From Corynebacterium auriscanis (GTDB lineage Bacteria > Actinomycetota > Actinomycetes > Mycobacteriales > Mycobacteriaceae): a DNA stretch of 64,000 nt. The stretch is taken from NCBI RefSeq assembly GCF_030408435.1, contig NZ_CP047046.1, positions 1,594,572-1,658,571 of the forward strand, read 5' to 3'. The notes below the pieces were generated by a model, which saw nothing but the letters and a program-made list of their open reading frames with translations, searched no databases and was not told the DNA's origin. Below are positions 38,201 through 48,074 of this stretch, one piece after another (within the stretch, counting starts at the first letter, position 1; each line of letters starts with the position of its first letter). The translations under genes were made by a program, and so were the position numbers.

Positions 38201-41200
38201 CAACCCCTCGATAACTGGGTAATCGTTCACGCGGGCAGACCCCAGTGCGGCATAAATCGCTGGCCAGCATGGCCCCAATAGCGCGTCGGGAACAATGCGA
38301 GCGGTGGCCATGTCCGCGCCCGTCACAGCCGTGTGATCAGGGCCGAGGTTGTCGGTGAGATGGAAGGCGTAGTGTGCCTCCCCGTACGGAGAACGTTCGG
38401 ACGGCACCATCGCAGGCATGGCCGTGATCTCATCGTGAGTAACGGACCTGTTGCCCACACCCGCAGTGCCTGCGAGCAATGCATACATGGATTCCGGCAA
38501 GCGATCTTCATCCACAATCGGCAGCCCGCCATCGACAACGGAAGTCGGCAGCAACAGTGGCACCACCAGTTCACGCACGGCGTGCACATCGGCTTGTGAT
38601 CCGTCCCAGTACGTATCCAGTTTCACAGTGAGGGTTGCAGAGACAGTAGCCCGTCCGATGTCTTCGGGGTTATCAATCACCAAGTCATAGCAACTCAGGT
38701 TGTGTGCTGGGTTATCCATGACGTGCCCGGTCCAGGAGATGAATGGGGCAGCTTGAATGAGTTCCTCGGCCGTGGTGGCCGAAGCCAAACGGGAGACTAC
38801 CGGGGTCGACTTGCCAAGACGTGCCCGCACCGCCTGTTCGAACCGATGCAAAATTGTGCCAATGGGTTCATTCTTCGTCGTAATGCCACGCACAGAAACT
38901 GGCCCAGGAATCACACGGACCGCGGAGGCCTCGTAACGGTCATCTTGCGACTGCCACAGACAATCCTGTCCCCACGCACGCAGCAGATCGTCATCCAGCA
39001 CGGGCACGAAGCCCATCGGCTTTGGGTATTTACGGCACAGTGATACGAACCAGGCAGCATCTAGACTTGTGAGGGTAAGTTTCTCCGCGTGAGGATAGGC
39101 CGCGATGAGCTTGTCGGCGGCGCTGAAGGCCTGGTCGGCGTCGTCCACAAAAGGAAAAAGAGTTGTCACCGGGCCGTGATCCGCCGGCGATAAACGAGCC
39201 TCAACCCTTTGCAGCAATTCCCAGTAGCGCTGGGACCAGGAGGGATCGACCCATGGGTAGGACAGTTCAGCGAAGCGCCGGACCACCTGCGCGTAAGTCA
39301 TCTCAGGTAGATCGCCGAAGTATGGCTTCGCGGTCTTGTTAAGTGCTTCAATGATCTCATCGCGACGGGCATTGATGCGGTCCATATCGCCTTCGACCTC
39401 AGCGATAAGGCGAGCGCAGGCGGCGGCATCGTTATCGATCTCGTACATGTCCGCGCGCAAGTGGGAAAGGCCAGAGCGGACACCGCCTCCCTCCCACTCA
39501 TTGCCTGCGACACCAGGGGTGGCCACCAACAAGTCCTTGACCGGCTCAGTAGTTCGGGCTTCTTTGGCCGTCATGGCCGCGGTGCCGATGAGTACCCCGT
39601 CAACCGGCATTTTCTGCATGTTGTGATCTAAGGACCATTCACCGGAGATGAAATCCGCAGCACGATCCGGGGTGCCAATTCCACCGCCCACGCACAGGAT
39701 GACGTTATCGTGGCGCCGGATCTCCGCGTATGTGTTCAGCAGCAGGTCATCGAGGCTTTCCCACGAGTGGTGACCACCGGCATGGCCATCTTCCACATGC
39801 AAAATGACCGTGGTTGGGACGGTTTCGGCGATGGCCAGGCATTGACGAATCTGGGCCTTAGTGCCGGGTTTAAAGCACACATACCGGAAACCTTGGGATT
39901 GCAGTTCCTCGATCAGCTGAGGAGCCTCGTCCAACTCCGGGATACCGGCCGAAACAACCACACCGTCGATGGGTGCACCGGATTCGCGCGCCTTGCCCAC
40001 GATCCGCTGAGCACCGAACTGCAGGTTCCACAAGTAACGGTCCATAAACATCGCGTTGAATTTGGCTGTACGACCGGGATCTAACTGCTCCTTTAGGTCC
40101 GCGAGGTTCCTAGCGAAAACCTCTGCGGTGACCTGTCCACCACCGGCCAACTCTGCCCAGAACCCTGCATTGGCCGCGGCAGAGACGATCTCCGGATCAA
40201 CCGTGGTCGGGGTCATCCCCGCGAGGATGATAGGCGAGTTGCCGGTAAGGCGGCTGAAGGCAGTTTCAACGGCTTCACCGGTGGGCAGCTGCACCGCGCG
40301 CGGAGCATAACGAGACCAATCGGTGGTGCGCGGTGGTAGATTCCCAACGGTGGCCAGGCGGTCGATCTCATCAAGGGTGTGCGCGCGGGCAATGCCCACA
40401 CCGGTTCCCTCCACGTTGTCTTCCGTGAGGCGGCTGCGCCCAGGGCCTAACTCGATCAGCCATTGCGCGCCGGCCACGCCACGGAGCTCCGCGGGCCAGT
40501 CAATGTGGTCCGTCATGACGGTGCGGGCGTAGGTTTCTGCCAGTTCAAGAGGCAGATCACATGCCTTGGCCCAAGTGATGACCTGCTCCACACCGTCGCT
40601 GAGCATGGAGTGATGGAACGGTGCTGCGACTTCTAAATACTCCGCGTTCACGTCAGCATTCAGTGTGCGCTTCACCAGTTCCAGATCAGATGGCTTTCCG
40701 GAAACCACGTGACGGGTCCGGCCGTTCACTAGGGCCAGCTCCACACCAGTACCGTCAATGATCGCACGGACTTCCGCAGTACCCAGCCCTTCAATCGCCA
40801 GCATGGGCGGGGTGGATAGGCCGCGGGAGGCGCGGGAGGTTGCAGCGCCGATGAGGCGCGCGATGGCGAGTACTTCCGCGGGATTGTCCGATTGCACCAT
40901 GCCCACTCCCAACACACCCTGGGAATGTCCCAGTACGGCAATGGGCTGGTTGGCCGCAACATCCAAACCGGCATTGATAAGGGCCCGGTACTGCAGGTAC
41001 TGGGTAACGGTGATTCCGGGGACGGATAGTGCCGCGTTCACCCCATTGGGGTCGTGGGCTAGGCGCTGCCCGCTCAGTGTGCCGGCGCTCACGGCAACAA
41101 GCTGCGGGGCGACGGGTGCAAGCAGGTCATCGGAGGCGCGCAGCAGCCCGCCGAAGATAGAACACAATTGTGGGTCTGCGATCTGGGAGCGTAACAGCTC

Positions 41201-41287
41201 CTGCCATGGGCTAGATTGCCCGGCCATAACGATCGCGTACTTATCACCTGAGGTGTTCAGGTGAGCGAGGAAACTAGTGGGTGCCAT
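32279..41287 (-). CDS. fas: Type I fatty acid synthase, single polypeptide
   Basis: A 3002-residue multidomain synthase making C16-C18 acyl-CoA. Domain order by visible motifs: acyltransferase (GHSQGVLGVG, about residue 119); enoyl reductase (ILAGMTPTTVDPEIVSAAAN, about 357, and GGGIGTPDRAADFI, about 533); dehydratase hot-dog (GDFNPIHTSCAAA, about 1140); malonyl/palmitoyl transferase (FFAGHSLGEYNAL, about 1342); Ala/Pro/Asn linker (about 1640-1735); ACP (GVSSRLNQLLMDMSAELG, about 1772); ketoreductase (VAVVTGMTPDSIAGGVVARL, about 2067); ketosynthase (Cys in ACATAAVSIEEG, about 2669; His in VSKHDTST and GHAKGGAAVF). Length resembles C. glutamicum FasA/FasB. The ATG is 9 nt after TAGGAC. Confidence 0.96.
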   Translation of the reverse strand: MAPTSFLAHLNTSGDKYAIVMAGQSSPWQELLRSQIADPQLCSIFGGLLRASDDLLAPVAPQLVAVSAGTLSGQRLAHDPNGVNAALSVPGITVTQYLQYRALINAGLDVAANQPIAVLGHSQGVLGVGMVQSDNPAEVLAIARLIGAATSRASRGLSTPPMLAIEGLGTAEVRAIIDGTGVELALVNGRTRHVVSGKPSDLELVKRTLNADVNAEYLEVAAPFHHSMLSDGVEQVITWAKACDLPLELAETYARTVMTDHIDWPAELRGVAGAQWLIELGPGRSRLTEDNVEGTGVGIARAHTLDEIDRLATVGNLPPRTTDWSRYAPRAVQLPTGEAVETAFSRLTGNSPIILAGMTPTTVDPEIVSAAANAGFWAELAGGGQVTAEVFARNLADLKEQLDPGRTAKFNAMFMDRYLWNLQFGAQRIVGKARESGAPIDGVVVSAGIPELDEAPQLIEELQSQGFRYVCFKPGTKAQIRQCLAIAETVPTTVILHVEDGHAGGHHSWESLDDLLLNTYAEIRRHDNVILCVGGGIGTPDRAADFISGEWSLDHNMQKMPVDGVLIGTAAMTAKEARTTEPVKDLLVATPGVAGNEWEGGGVRSGLSHLRADMYEIDNDAAACARLIAEVEGDMDRINARRDEIIEALNKTAKPYFGDLPEMTYAQVVRRFAELSYPWVDPSWSQRYWELLQRVEARLSPADHGPVTTLFPFVDDADQAFSAADKLIAAYPHAEKLTLTSLDAAWFVSLCRKYPKPMGFVPVLDDDLLRAWGQDCLWQSQDDRYEASAVRVIPGPVSVRGITTKNEPIGTILHRFEQAVRARLGKSTPVVSRLASATTAEELIQAAPFISWTGHVMDNPAHNLSCYDLVIDNPEDIGRATVSATLTVKLDTYWDGSQADVHAVRELVVPLLLPTSVVDGGLPIVDEDRLPESMYALLAGTAGVGNRSVTHDEITAMPAMVPSERSPYGEAHYAFHLTDNLGPDHTAVTGADMATARIVPDALLGPCWPAIYAALGSARVNDYPVIEGLLNAVHLDHTVSFSRPVDGLENARVDVTSWAESVQESSSGRVVQVNLELRIEGELLGTFTERFAIRGRAFGTDKPSDPAFAGGVDKVEDTPRSTLLREVVTAPSNMTPFAWVSGDFNPIHTSCAAATVAGLEAPLVHGMWLSATAQHAVAKSGYRITGWTYRMFNMVALDAEVEIKVERIGRRPQGGLVLEVTCSIDGELVSQATVATDIPRSAYVYPGQGIQSKGMGLNERANSRATAEVWERADAHTRSALGFSILTVVRDNPTELTAGQTVYRHPEGVLNLTQFTQVALATLAFAQTARLREAGGVADGAFFAGHSLGEYNALSAYAQVIDLETVLELVFHRGSTMHNLVERDPQGRSNYRMGALRPNQFGVTTDEAVKQYVAEVSRGTGEFLEIVNYNLAGQQYAVAGTIAGIEALELDANERAAAAGGKGAFMLVPGIDVPFHSQVLRGGVGEFRDRLTELLPQHIEISALEGHYVPNLVAIPFELTREFAEAILQVVPSEPIKEALENWDVQDRNELGRMLLIELLCWQFASPVRWIETQKLLLRDKQVEDYIEVGLGAAPTLANLASKTLALPQFADLTVRVLNVQRDEKLVYQQDVHTIEDPREEAPTEPATNKPAANKPVANKAAANQAVANQGNSAPSTNRPAANQAATGQAPATPTAPAASPGLAAEAGQTSPSAATAQAASATPTAPAAPAAEIPTLPYRASDAIKTLLAYSNKVRADQIGDADTTGTLTNGVSSRLNQLLMDMSAELGLSSVEGAAEADVATLSGTVDKAAFNYTAFGPILGEAVKDRVRKLFGASGAKQSFIGEYLTTEWGLGDGWAAHTTAAIVLGTRDGASARGGDLATLPTEVASMSAVKDLIDEAVTQVGSAHGISVAKPASSGADGVAVDSAALDAFSEQITGSLASTARHLLDSLGLGSTESTDFAEDNDAATVMEAVEAELGSTWPQLVSPCFDSRRAILFDDRWATAREDVARLGTGEALDVNLNSFIGTGQAVADQALWWAERSEASELLRSIASAATSTDPGEYHSQVAVVTGMTPDSIAGGVVARLLEGGATVVATASRITSSRLSFVKNLYRRHARAGAALWLVPANLASYRDVDALVEWIGNEQTETVGSDVKVTKPALTPGLYFPFAAPPVMGSVEDAGAAAENQARLLLWSVERSMTALGRIGVESNVAHRLHVVLPGSPNRGTFGGDGAYGETKAAFDAIVNKWKVEPWAERITIAHPRIGWVAGTGLMGGNDPLVEAAQRAGVRVFTPAEISEELLALCTSQARHQARKCPIEADLTGGLSEINIGELEEVASDKKVKEEEQPATVDALPTPYQPTQPAGTWGTTTARLDETVVIVGLGEVSPWGSGRTRFEAEYGIQSDGTVDLTAAGVLELAWMTGLLTWKDTPKAGWYDQEDQIVDEAEIFDRYRDEVVARSGVRTFVTDSAIANDGEGPHSPKAVEMFLDRDVTFSVDSKADAKAFVEADPQFTRAVDVDGEWQVTRLAGARSRVPRRATLARRVGGQFPTDFDPTRWGVPQDMVESLDRMAVWNLVATVDAFLSAGFSPSELLEAVHPAEVAMTQGTGFGGMTSMRKLFVDRFLGEDIPSDILQETLPNVVAAHTMQSFVGGYGSMIHPVGACATAAVSIEEGMDKIRCGKADFVVAGAVDDISVESISGFANMNATANSEAMAAKGISERFYSRAGDRRRGGFVEAQGGGTVLLARGAVAARMGLPVYGVVGFAQSYADGIHTSIPAPGIGALASVRKSSQIRGNLEALGVTADDIAVVSKHDTSTNANDPNEANLHTRMAKALGRTPGNPMFVVSQKTLTGHAKGGAAVFQVAGITDMFRTGRIPGNRALDCLDPAMEDSLFLVWPRSPLQLDRTIKAGILTSLGFGHVSAVVVLVHPAAFQAVVATELGEDSAAQWQERATQRLRQGVRRREAGMLGHAPLFERPAGRIYETDDEEAAMLLGDES

Positions 41288-41436
41288 AGAGGTGAAGTCC
41301 TAAGAATGTGTGGTTGGGAAGGGGGATGTACCGCAAAGATGTAACGCGGTTGAGCAGGGGTTAACGCCGCAGGAAACCAGGTGGGAAAACGCAATGGGTC
41401 TTGCTCCACGAGAAGCCAACTGGTTGAAAACGAGGT

Positions 41437-43101
41437 TCACAACGGGCCGTTGTTATGGCGCTTGAGGCCACTGTGAGTGCGGTCTTTGGTCCGCAACACT
41501 TCGAGTGATTCGGCAATGGCTTGGCGGGTGCCTTCTGGCGAAATGATTCCGTCCAGCTCGCCGGTGGCCACGGACAGGTTTGGGTTGATGTTCTGGGCCG
41601 CATATTCCTCTGCCAATTCCTTGGCTTTGGCTGCCATTGCGGCGGGGGCTGGGCCCGCAGCCTTGATCTCCCGACGGTTCAAAATACTCACTGCCCCATC
41701 GGCGCCCATCACGGCGATTTCTGCATCGGGCCAGGCATAGGCGAAATCGGCGCCGATGGACTTGGACCCCATGACGATATAAGCCCCACCGTATGCCTTG
41801 CGCAGAGTGATGGTCACTAACGGTACGGTCGCGTTAGCGTAAGCGAAGATCAATTTGGCACCGCGACGAATGATGCCGGCCTGTTCTTGATCGGCTCCCG
41901 GGCGGTAGCCCGGCACGTCAACGAGAGTCACTACCGGCAAGCCAAAGGCATCGCAGCAACGCACAAACCGCGCAGCCTTTTCGGACGAATCCACGTCCAA
42001 CGTACCGGCATTGTGCATCGGCTGGTCGGCAACGATACCCACGGACTCACCGTTAATGCAGGCAAAGCCAATGATGATAGATGGGGCGAAATGTTCTTGG
42101 ACCTGTACAAATTCCCCGTGATCCACGAGGGATTCCACCACGTCCACCATGTTGTAGGGCTGACGGGAGTTATCGGGCACCAAATCCTTCACGGCCGCTG
42201 CGGCTTTTTCGTCGGCAGCAGAAGGTTTGTATGTGTAGCTCGGTGGCATCTCGTCACAGTGGCTGGGCAAATATGTCAACAAGCTGCGGACGTACCCGAA
42301 CGCGTCTTCTTCGTCCTCACCCAGGTAATGGGCAACACCGGATTGCACGTTGTGCAGCTCGGCACCACCAAGGTCCGCGGAGCTAACGTCCTCCCCTGTG
42401 ACTGCGCGCACGACATCGGGGCCGGTGACGAACATGTGAGAGTTCTCTCGAGTCATGATGACAAAGTCGGTCAGCGCTGGTGAATACACCGCGCCGCCGG
42501 CACTGGGGCCCAAGATCAAGGAAATCTGCGGGATCATTCCGGAGGCTTTGCAGGAGCGCCGGAAGATGCGACCGTATTCAGACAACCCCTGTACACCTTC
42601 CTGGATACGCGCCCCGCCAGAATCCAGAATGGAAATGACGGGTATCCGCATGGCCATTGCCTTATCCAGGAGAGAGCAGATCTTCACACCCTCGACTTTC
42701 CCCAGCGTGCCACCCTGGATAGAAAAATCCTGGACGTAGAGCGCAACCTTGCGGCCGTCGATCTCCCCGAATCCAGTAATAACCGCAGCGCCCAAAAAAC
42801 CTTGCGTGACGTCGCCGCCATGGAACCGTCCAAACTCCACAAAGGAATCCTCGTCCAACAAGCTGGCAATGCGCTCGCGTGCGGTTTTCTTGCCTTTTGC
42901 ATGCTGAGTTTTCTTCGCTTTGCGCTCGGCTGCGGCCGAGGCCGAAGCGTAGTCAATGCGGTTTTTACTACCGACGGGTGGATGTGCGTGCCCTTCAGAA
43001 TCCGCGGACATGCCTGGGTCAACGGTCGGTGGCAGGTTCAGTGGGGCTTTCTTGCGGCCCAGAACCCGGCTGACTTGCAGACGCAGTGATTGAATCCCCA
43101 T
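41437..43101 (-). CDS. accD: Acyl-CoA carboxylase beta subunit (carboxyltransferase)
   Basis: Transfers CO2 from carboxybiotin to acetyl-, propionyl- or a longer acyl-CoA. The N-terminal crotonase fold has DEDSFVEFGRFHGG, FSIQGGTLGKVEGVKI, LDSGGARIQEGVQGL and ILGPSAGGAVYSPAL (oxyanion glycines). The C-terminal half has DVPGYRPGADQEQAGIIRRG and LRKAYGGAYIVMGSKSIGADFAYAWP. 554 residues. The start codon immediately follows the alpha-subunit stop (TAAATG), with GGAGG inside that gene, so synthesis is coupled. The symbol is generic; substrate class (AccD1 or another) cannot be told here. Next to FAS-I, malonyl-CoA supply is likely. Confidence 0.92.
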   Translation of the reverse strand: MGIQSLRLQVSRVLGRKKAPLNLPPTVDPGMSADSEGHAHPPVGSKNRIDYASASAAAERKAKKTQHAKGKKTARERIASLLDEDSFVEFGRFHGGDVTQGFLGAAVITGFGEIDGRKVALYVQDFSIQGGTLGKVEGVKICSLLDKAMAMRIPVISILDSGGARIQEGVQGLSEYGRIFRRSCKASGMIPQISLILGPSAGGAVYSPALTDFVIMTRENSHMFVTGPDVVRAVTGEDVSSADLGGAELHNVQSGVAHYLGEDEEDAFGYVRSLLTYLPSHCDEMPPSYTYKPSAADEKAAAAVKDLVPDNSRQPYNMVDVVESLVDHGEFVQVQEHFAPSIIIGFACINGESVGIVADQPMHNAGTLDVDSSEKAARFVRCCDAFGLPVVTLVDVPGYRPGADQEQAGIIRRGAKLIFAYANATVPLVTITLRKAYGGAYIVMGSKSIGADFAYAWPDAEIAVMGADGAVSILNRREIKAAGPAPAAMAAKAKELAEEYAAQNINPNLSVATGELDGIISPEGTRQAIAESLEVLRTKDRTHSGLKRHNNGPL

Positions 43102-44865
43102 TTATGCCTCCTTCTCGGTAGCGATCTTGAGCAGCGGGGTGCCTGCGGGAACGTTTTGGGACACATCCACGAGGATTTCCTCGACTACCCCAGTGGCTGT
43201 GGAATGGATGTATTTCTCCATCTTCATGGCCTCAATCACGATGAGGACATCCCCTTTTACGACCCTCTGACCTGGCTCAACGGGCACGCGCACGACGATG
43301 GCCTGCATCGGGGAAGCAACCACGCCATCTGCACCAACGGCCCCATCACCCCCCGCGGTGGCACCGTTCCTCTTGGAGGAACCCCGACGGGGTTGCTGCG
43401 GTTTATCCTCTCCCCCTCCGGTACGGAGTAACCCTGCTGGCAAGGTAAGCGTGTGTCGACGTCCGTCGATTTCTATAGGCAGGTGAAGGGTTTCTTGTTC
43501 TTCTATTTCGACGCCACTTTCAGCGAAAGGAGCCGGCAGCTCACACTGTGGCAAAAATTCTTCTTCGAGCCACTTCGTGCCCACGGCGAAGTCTTCGGCA
43601 AAGTCGGGGTGGGCTAGGATTCGTTCTAACAGTGGCGCTGGCGTGGCCACGCCCTCAATGGTCAGCTCGGTGAGAGCGCGCAAGCAGCGTTTAATAGTGG
43701 TAGGACGATCTGGTCCAGTGACGATGAGTTTGGCGATCATGGAATCGAAATCCGGCGTGACACTATCTCCTTCGCGAACACCGGTCTCGATACGTATGCC
43801 GTGCCCCATGGGCCAATTCAATGTGGTGATTGTGCCTGCCGTGGGGGTGAGATCGGCGCCCGGGTCTTCAGAGGTGATGCGCAATTCCACGGAATGCCCG
43901 CGGGGCTCGGGAACCTGGGGGAGCTGTTTTCCGTCGGCAATGCGAATTTGCTGGGTGACGAGGTCAAGGCCAGTGATTTCTTCGGAAACAGTGTGTTCCA
44001 CCTGGAGGCGTGGGTTGACCTCGAGGAAATAGACTTCGTCTCCCTTAACCAAGAATTCGCAGGTGCCGAGGCCTTGGTATTCCGTGTAGCGAAAAAGCTT
44101 ACGGGACCAATCACGGACGGTTCTTTCGGCAGTTTCGGTGAGAAATGGGGCGGGAGCTTCTTCGATGAGCTTTTGATTTCGGCGCTGTACTGAACAGTCG
44201 CGGGTAGTCACCACGGCGAAGTCACCATGAGCGTCTGCCATACATTGGGTCTCCACGTGGCGCCCGTTTTCCACGAATTTTTCCAGGAAGAACGCATCCA
44301 TGTCAGAGCCGTCGTGGCGGACGCCGAATTCTTCGACGTCCGTTGGTGTGCGCATGATTTCAATACCGCGTCCGCCTCCGCCATCGGAGCGTTTGGCCAC
44401 GATAGGCAGGCCGTGGGTATCGATGAAGCTGCGGAGCGTTGCCATGCTATCCACGGGATCGTTAGTCCCCGGCACAGGTTGTACTCCCGCGATGAGTGCT
44501 GTGCGGCGGGCCGAGATCTTGTCTCCAAGTTGATTGATTGTGTTGGCCGAAGGGCCGATCCACACCAATCCGGCATCGGTGACCGCGTGGGCGACATCGG
44601 CGATTTCAGAGAGGAATCCGTAACCGGGATGCAACGCATCGGCGTTACTTCGGCGGGCGATCTCCAAGATTTTGCCCAAATTCAGGTAGGTCTCCCCTAC
44701 GGTACCGCCGCCTAGAGAATATGCCTCATCCGCGAGTTGCACCGCGGGAGAATCCCTGTCTGCATCTGCGTATACAGCGATTGCTTTCAACCCCAGGTCG
44801 TGGACTGTGCGGATGATTCGTGCCGCGATTTCGCCGCGGTTGGCCACTAAAATCCGTGTGATCAT
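43102..44865 (-). CDS. accBC: Acyl-CoA carboxylase alpha subunit (biotin carboxylase and biotin carrier)
   Basis: Carboxylates its own biotin using ATP and bicarbonate. The biotin carboxylase domain opens ITRILVANRGEIAARIIRT; the ATP-grasp glycine loop is AKRSDGGGGRGIEIM, with LGTCEFLVKG and EVNPRLQVEHTVSE later. The C-terminal carrier domain holds the biotinylated lysine in VIEAMKMEKYIHS (about residue 555). A Gly/Arg-rich linker separates them. 587 residues, near C. glutamicum AccBC. It is the first gene of the operon with accD and perhaps fas. A long structured leader precedes it (44866 to about 45060). Confidence 0.93.
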   Translation of the reverse strand: MITRILVANRGEIAARIIRTVHDLGLKAIAVYADADRDSPAVQLADEAYSLGGGTVGETYLNLGKILEIARRSNADALHPGYGFLSEIADVAHAVTDAGLVWIGPSANTINQLGDKISARRTALIAGVQPVPGTNDPVDSMATLRSFIDTHGLPIVAKRSDGGGGRGIEIMRTPTDVEEFGVRHDGSDMDAFFLEKFVENGRHVETQCMADAHGDFAVVTTRDCSVQRRNQKLIEEAPAPFLTETAERTVRDWSRKLFRYTEYQGLGTCEFLVKGDEVYFLEVNPRLQVEHTVSEEITGLDLVTQQIRIADGKQLPQVPEPRGHSVELRITSEDPGADLTPTAGTITTLNWPMGHGIRIETGVREGDSVTPDFDSMIAKLIVTGPDRPTTIKRCLRALTELTIEGVATPAPLLERILAHPDFAEDFAVGTKWLEEEFLPQCELPAPFAESGVEIEEQETLHLPIEIDGRRHTLTLPAGLLRTGGGEDKPQQPRRGSSKRNGATAGGDGAVGADGVVASPMQAIVVRVPVEPGQRVVKGDVLIVIEAMKMEKYIHSTATGVVEEILVDVSQNVPAGTPLLKIATEKEA

Positions 44866-44905
44866 CTATTGCCCTTCCGGATTAGTGATTTCGGTGGTTG
44901 GTTTG

Positions 44906-44956
44906 TCCTCAAGACCTCCGCGGCCCCTACAGGAGGTCGCGGAGGTGCGTTGAGGA
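44906..44956 (-). other. Stem-loop in the leader of the acyl-CoA carboxylase operon
   Basis: Arms TCCTCAA (44906-44912) and TTGAGGA (44950-44956) and arms CCTCCGCG (44915-44922) and CGCGGAGG (44938-44945) form a two-part stem with a small internal loop and a 15-nt terminal loop. It ends 41 nt before the accBC start codon. There is no T run, so it is not a simple terminator. As DNA it is also an operator-sized dyad. Confidence 0.7.
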
Positions 44957-45014
44957 ATGGGCAAAACTCTAGGAACGCTTGCGACAACTCCCCACCTAGC
45001 AATACAACTCTTGC

Positions 45015-45043
45015 CCCCGCTGTTGTGGCCTGCACAACCGGGG
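45015..45043 (-). other. Second stem-loop in the same leader
   Basis: GTTGTG and CACAAC (45022-45027 and 45033-45038) pair around a 5-nt loop, and CCCCG/CGGGG (45015-45019 and 45039-45043) extend the stem past a 2-nt bulge. It lies just after the expected transcription start for the TATATATA promoter at 45068-45075. Confidence 0.65.
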
Positions 45044-45067
45044 CGGCGTGCATATTTGTGGGATTCA

Positions 45068-45075
45068 TATATATA
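45068..45075 (-). promoter_or_regulatory. Candidate promoter of the acyl-CoA carboxylase operon
   Basis: On the minus strand TATATATA follows AGATC. A start about 7 nt on would give a leader of roughly 195 nt before accBC. The -35 is not distinctive. An open frame of 92 codons runs through this leader and overlaps the accBC start by 4 nt, but its codon use is poor. Confidence 0.45.
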
Positions 45076-45206
45076 GATCTGGGAGCCAAAAACACACCCA
45101 TGAGATTTGCCTCGCTACGGCCAAATGTGTGCTGGCTCACTTTCGGTGTGCCAAAGTCGGGCTATTAAAAAACGTGTAATTCTATACAGGCGCAGCAACC
45201 GCCACC

Positions 45207-45366
45207 CCGCCCGCAACCATCAGCAATGGCAGCACCAAGCGGCGTCGGTAAAAAGAAGCGAGATAAGACAAAGTGCAACCACCACACCGCCCGCAACCAT
45301 CAGCAATGGCAGCACCAAGCGGCGTCGGTAAAAAGAAGCGAGATAAGACAAAGTGCAACCACCACA
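45207..45366. repeat. Perfect 80-bp tandem duplication upstream of ligA
   Basis: Bases 45207-45286 and 45287-45366 are identical by direct reading, and a third copy begins (CCGCC at 45367). Each unit contains GATAAGAC, a possible -10. It lies in the divergent spacer between accBC and ligA. No gene is supported within the 540-bp spacer 44866-45405. Confidence 0.93.
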
Positions 45367-45390
45367 CCGCCTTCACACTTTGCCCCGTGA

Positions 45391-47451
<2,061 letters not shown>

Positions 47452-47576
47452 AACGAGCTCAGTTGTGGGGCGGTTTCTAGGTAGTGCCCCGATCATTGCT
47501 CCCGCTAGTGCTCGCTCGGGCCGCAGGGAATAGCAGCAACACATTGAGGCTACCGCAGTGCCCCCCAGAAAATAAT

Positions 47577-47614
47577 AAAGCCCAGCATCCACATCACATG
47601 TGGAGCTGGGCTTT
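47577..47614. terminator. Bidirectional terminator between ligA and the 72-codon gene
   Basis: AAAGCCCAGC (47577-47586) pairs with GCTGGGCTTT (47605-47614), and TCCACA with TGTGGA inside, giving a nearly continuous 17-bp stem with T-rich sequence on each exit. The region 47452-47576 has no gene. Confidence 0.88.
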
Positions 47615-47676
47615 CAAACGATTCACACCAGTGCGAATTCTCGCAGCGGGAACTGCGATGCAGTCGCGCTAACGAT

Positions 47677-47895
47677 TTACTCTGCAGCCTCGGTAGCTGC
47701 GGAGTCGCTCAGGGAACCCAGAGCCTCGGAAGCGGAACCTGCGGTCTCAGCGGAATCGGTGCCGCCGGACAGCTGAGAAGAACCTGCGTCGGACAGTGCA
47801 GCGCCGAAGTCGTTGCCCTCGAACAGCTGGCCGAAGAAGTCCTTAACGAACTTGATGAGGTCGAAGTTGTCGAAAATCTGCTCTACGGAACCCAT
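47677..47895 (-). CDS. Small acidic amphipathic protein, PorH/PorA-like candidate
   Basis: 72 residues, no signal peptide. The N-terminal third is hydrophobic/amphipathic (SVEQIFDNFDLIKFVKDFF), with a Ser/Ala/Glu-rich acidic tail containing many serines. Size, charge, and lack of a signal sequence resemble the mycomembrane peptides PorA, PorH and ProtX of C. glutamicum, which are exported without a classical signal and mycoloylated on serine. I see no sequence identity that proves this. The ribosome site AAAGGTG and a good promoter (47971-47999) are upstream and a strong terminator downstream, so it is a monocistronic, probably well-expressed gene. Confidence 0.7.
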   Translation of the reverse strand: MGSVEQIFDNFDLIKFVKDFFGQLFEGNDFGAALSDAGSSQLSGGTDSAETAGSASEALGSLSDSAATEAAE

Positions 47896-47970
47896 TGTGT
47901 TTCACCTTTCGAAGTGGAGGTGGCTTGAAGCCCTTGCTTTGTTGAACAATATCGTTGTTGTTCACCGACG

Positions 47971-47999
47971 ACACTATGGGCCACACCCACCCTCCGCAA
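47971..47999 (-). promoter_or_regulatory. Promoter of the 72-codon gene
   Basis: TTGCGG (47999-47994) and TAGTGT (47976-47971) are 17 bp apart. The predicted transcript begins near 47964 with a hairpin, GAACAA...TTGTTC (47963-47944), which could stabilise the mRNA or be an operator. Confidence 0.6.
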
Positions 48000-48016
48000 T
48001 GGGTTTAAACAAATTC

Positions 48017-48034
48017 ACCCCCAGGTAAGGGGGT
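48017..48034 (-). terminator. Possible terminator after the MetE-like gene
   Basis: ACCCCC and GGGGGT form a 6-bp stem with a 6-nt loop about 40 nt after the stop codon at 48075. The following T-rich stretch is short, so efficiency is doubtful. A perfect 14-bp palindrome (48067-48080) overlaps the stop codon. Confidence 0.4.
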
Positions 48035-48074
48035 AAAGATTTCATTAAGGCCACGTAAGCACAATTGGCTAATA

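Noticed and set aside
44862..45140. 92-codon minus-strand frame ending over the accBC start (4-nt overlap)
   Set aside because: It runs through two stem-loops, uses many rare codons (AGA, AGG, GGG, CTA), its start sits in the TATATATA promoter, and it resembles no AccE subunit. More likely a non-coding leader.
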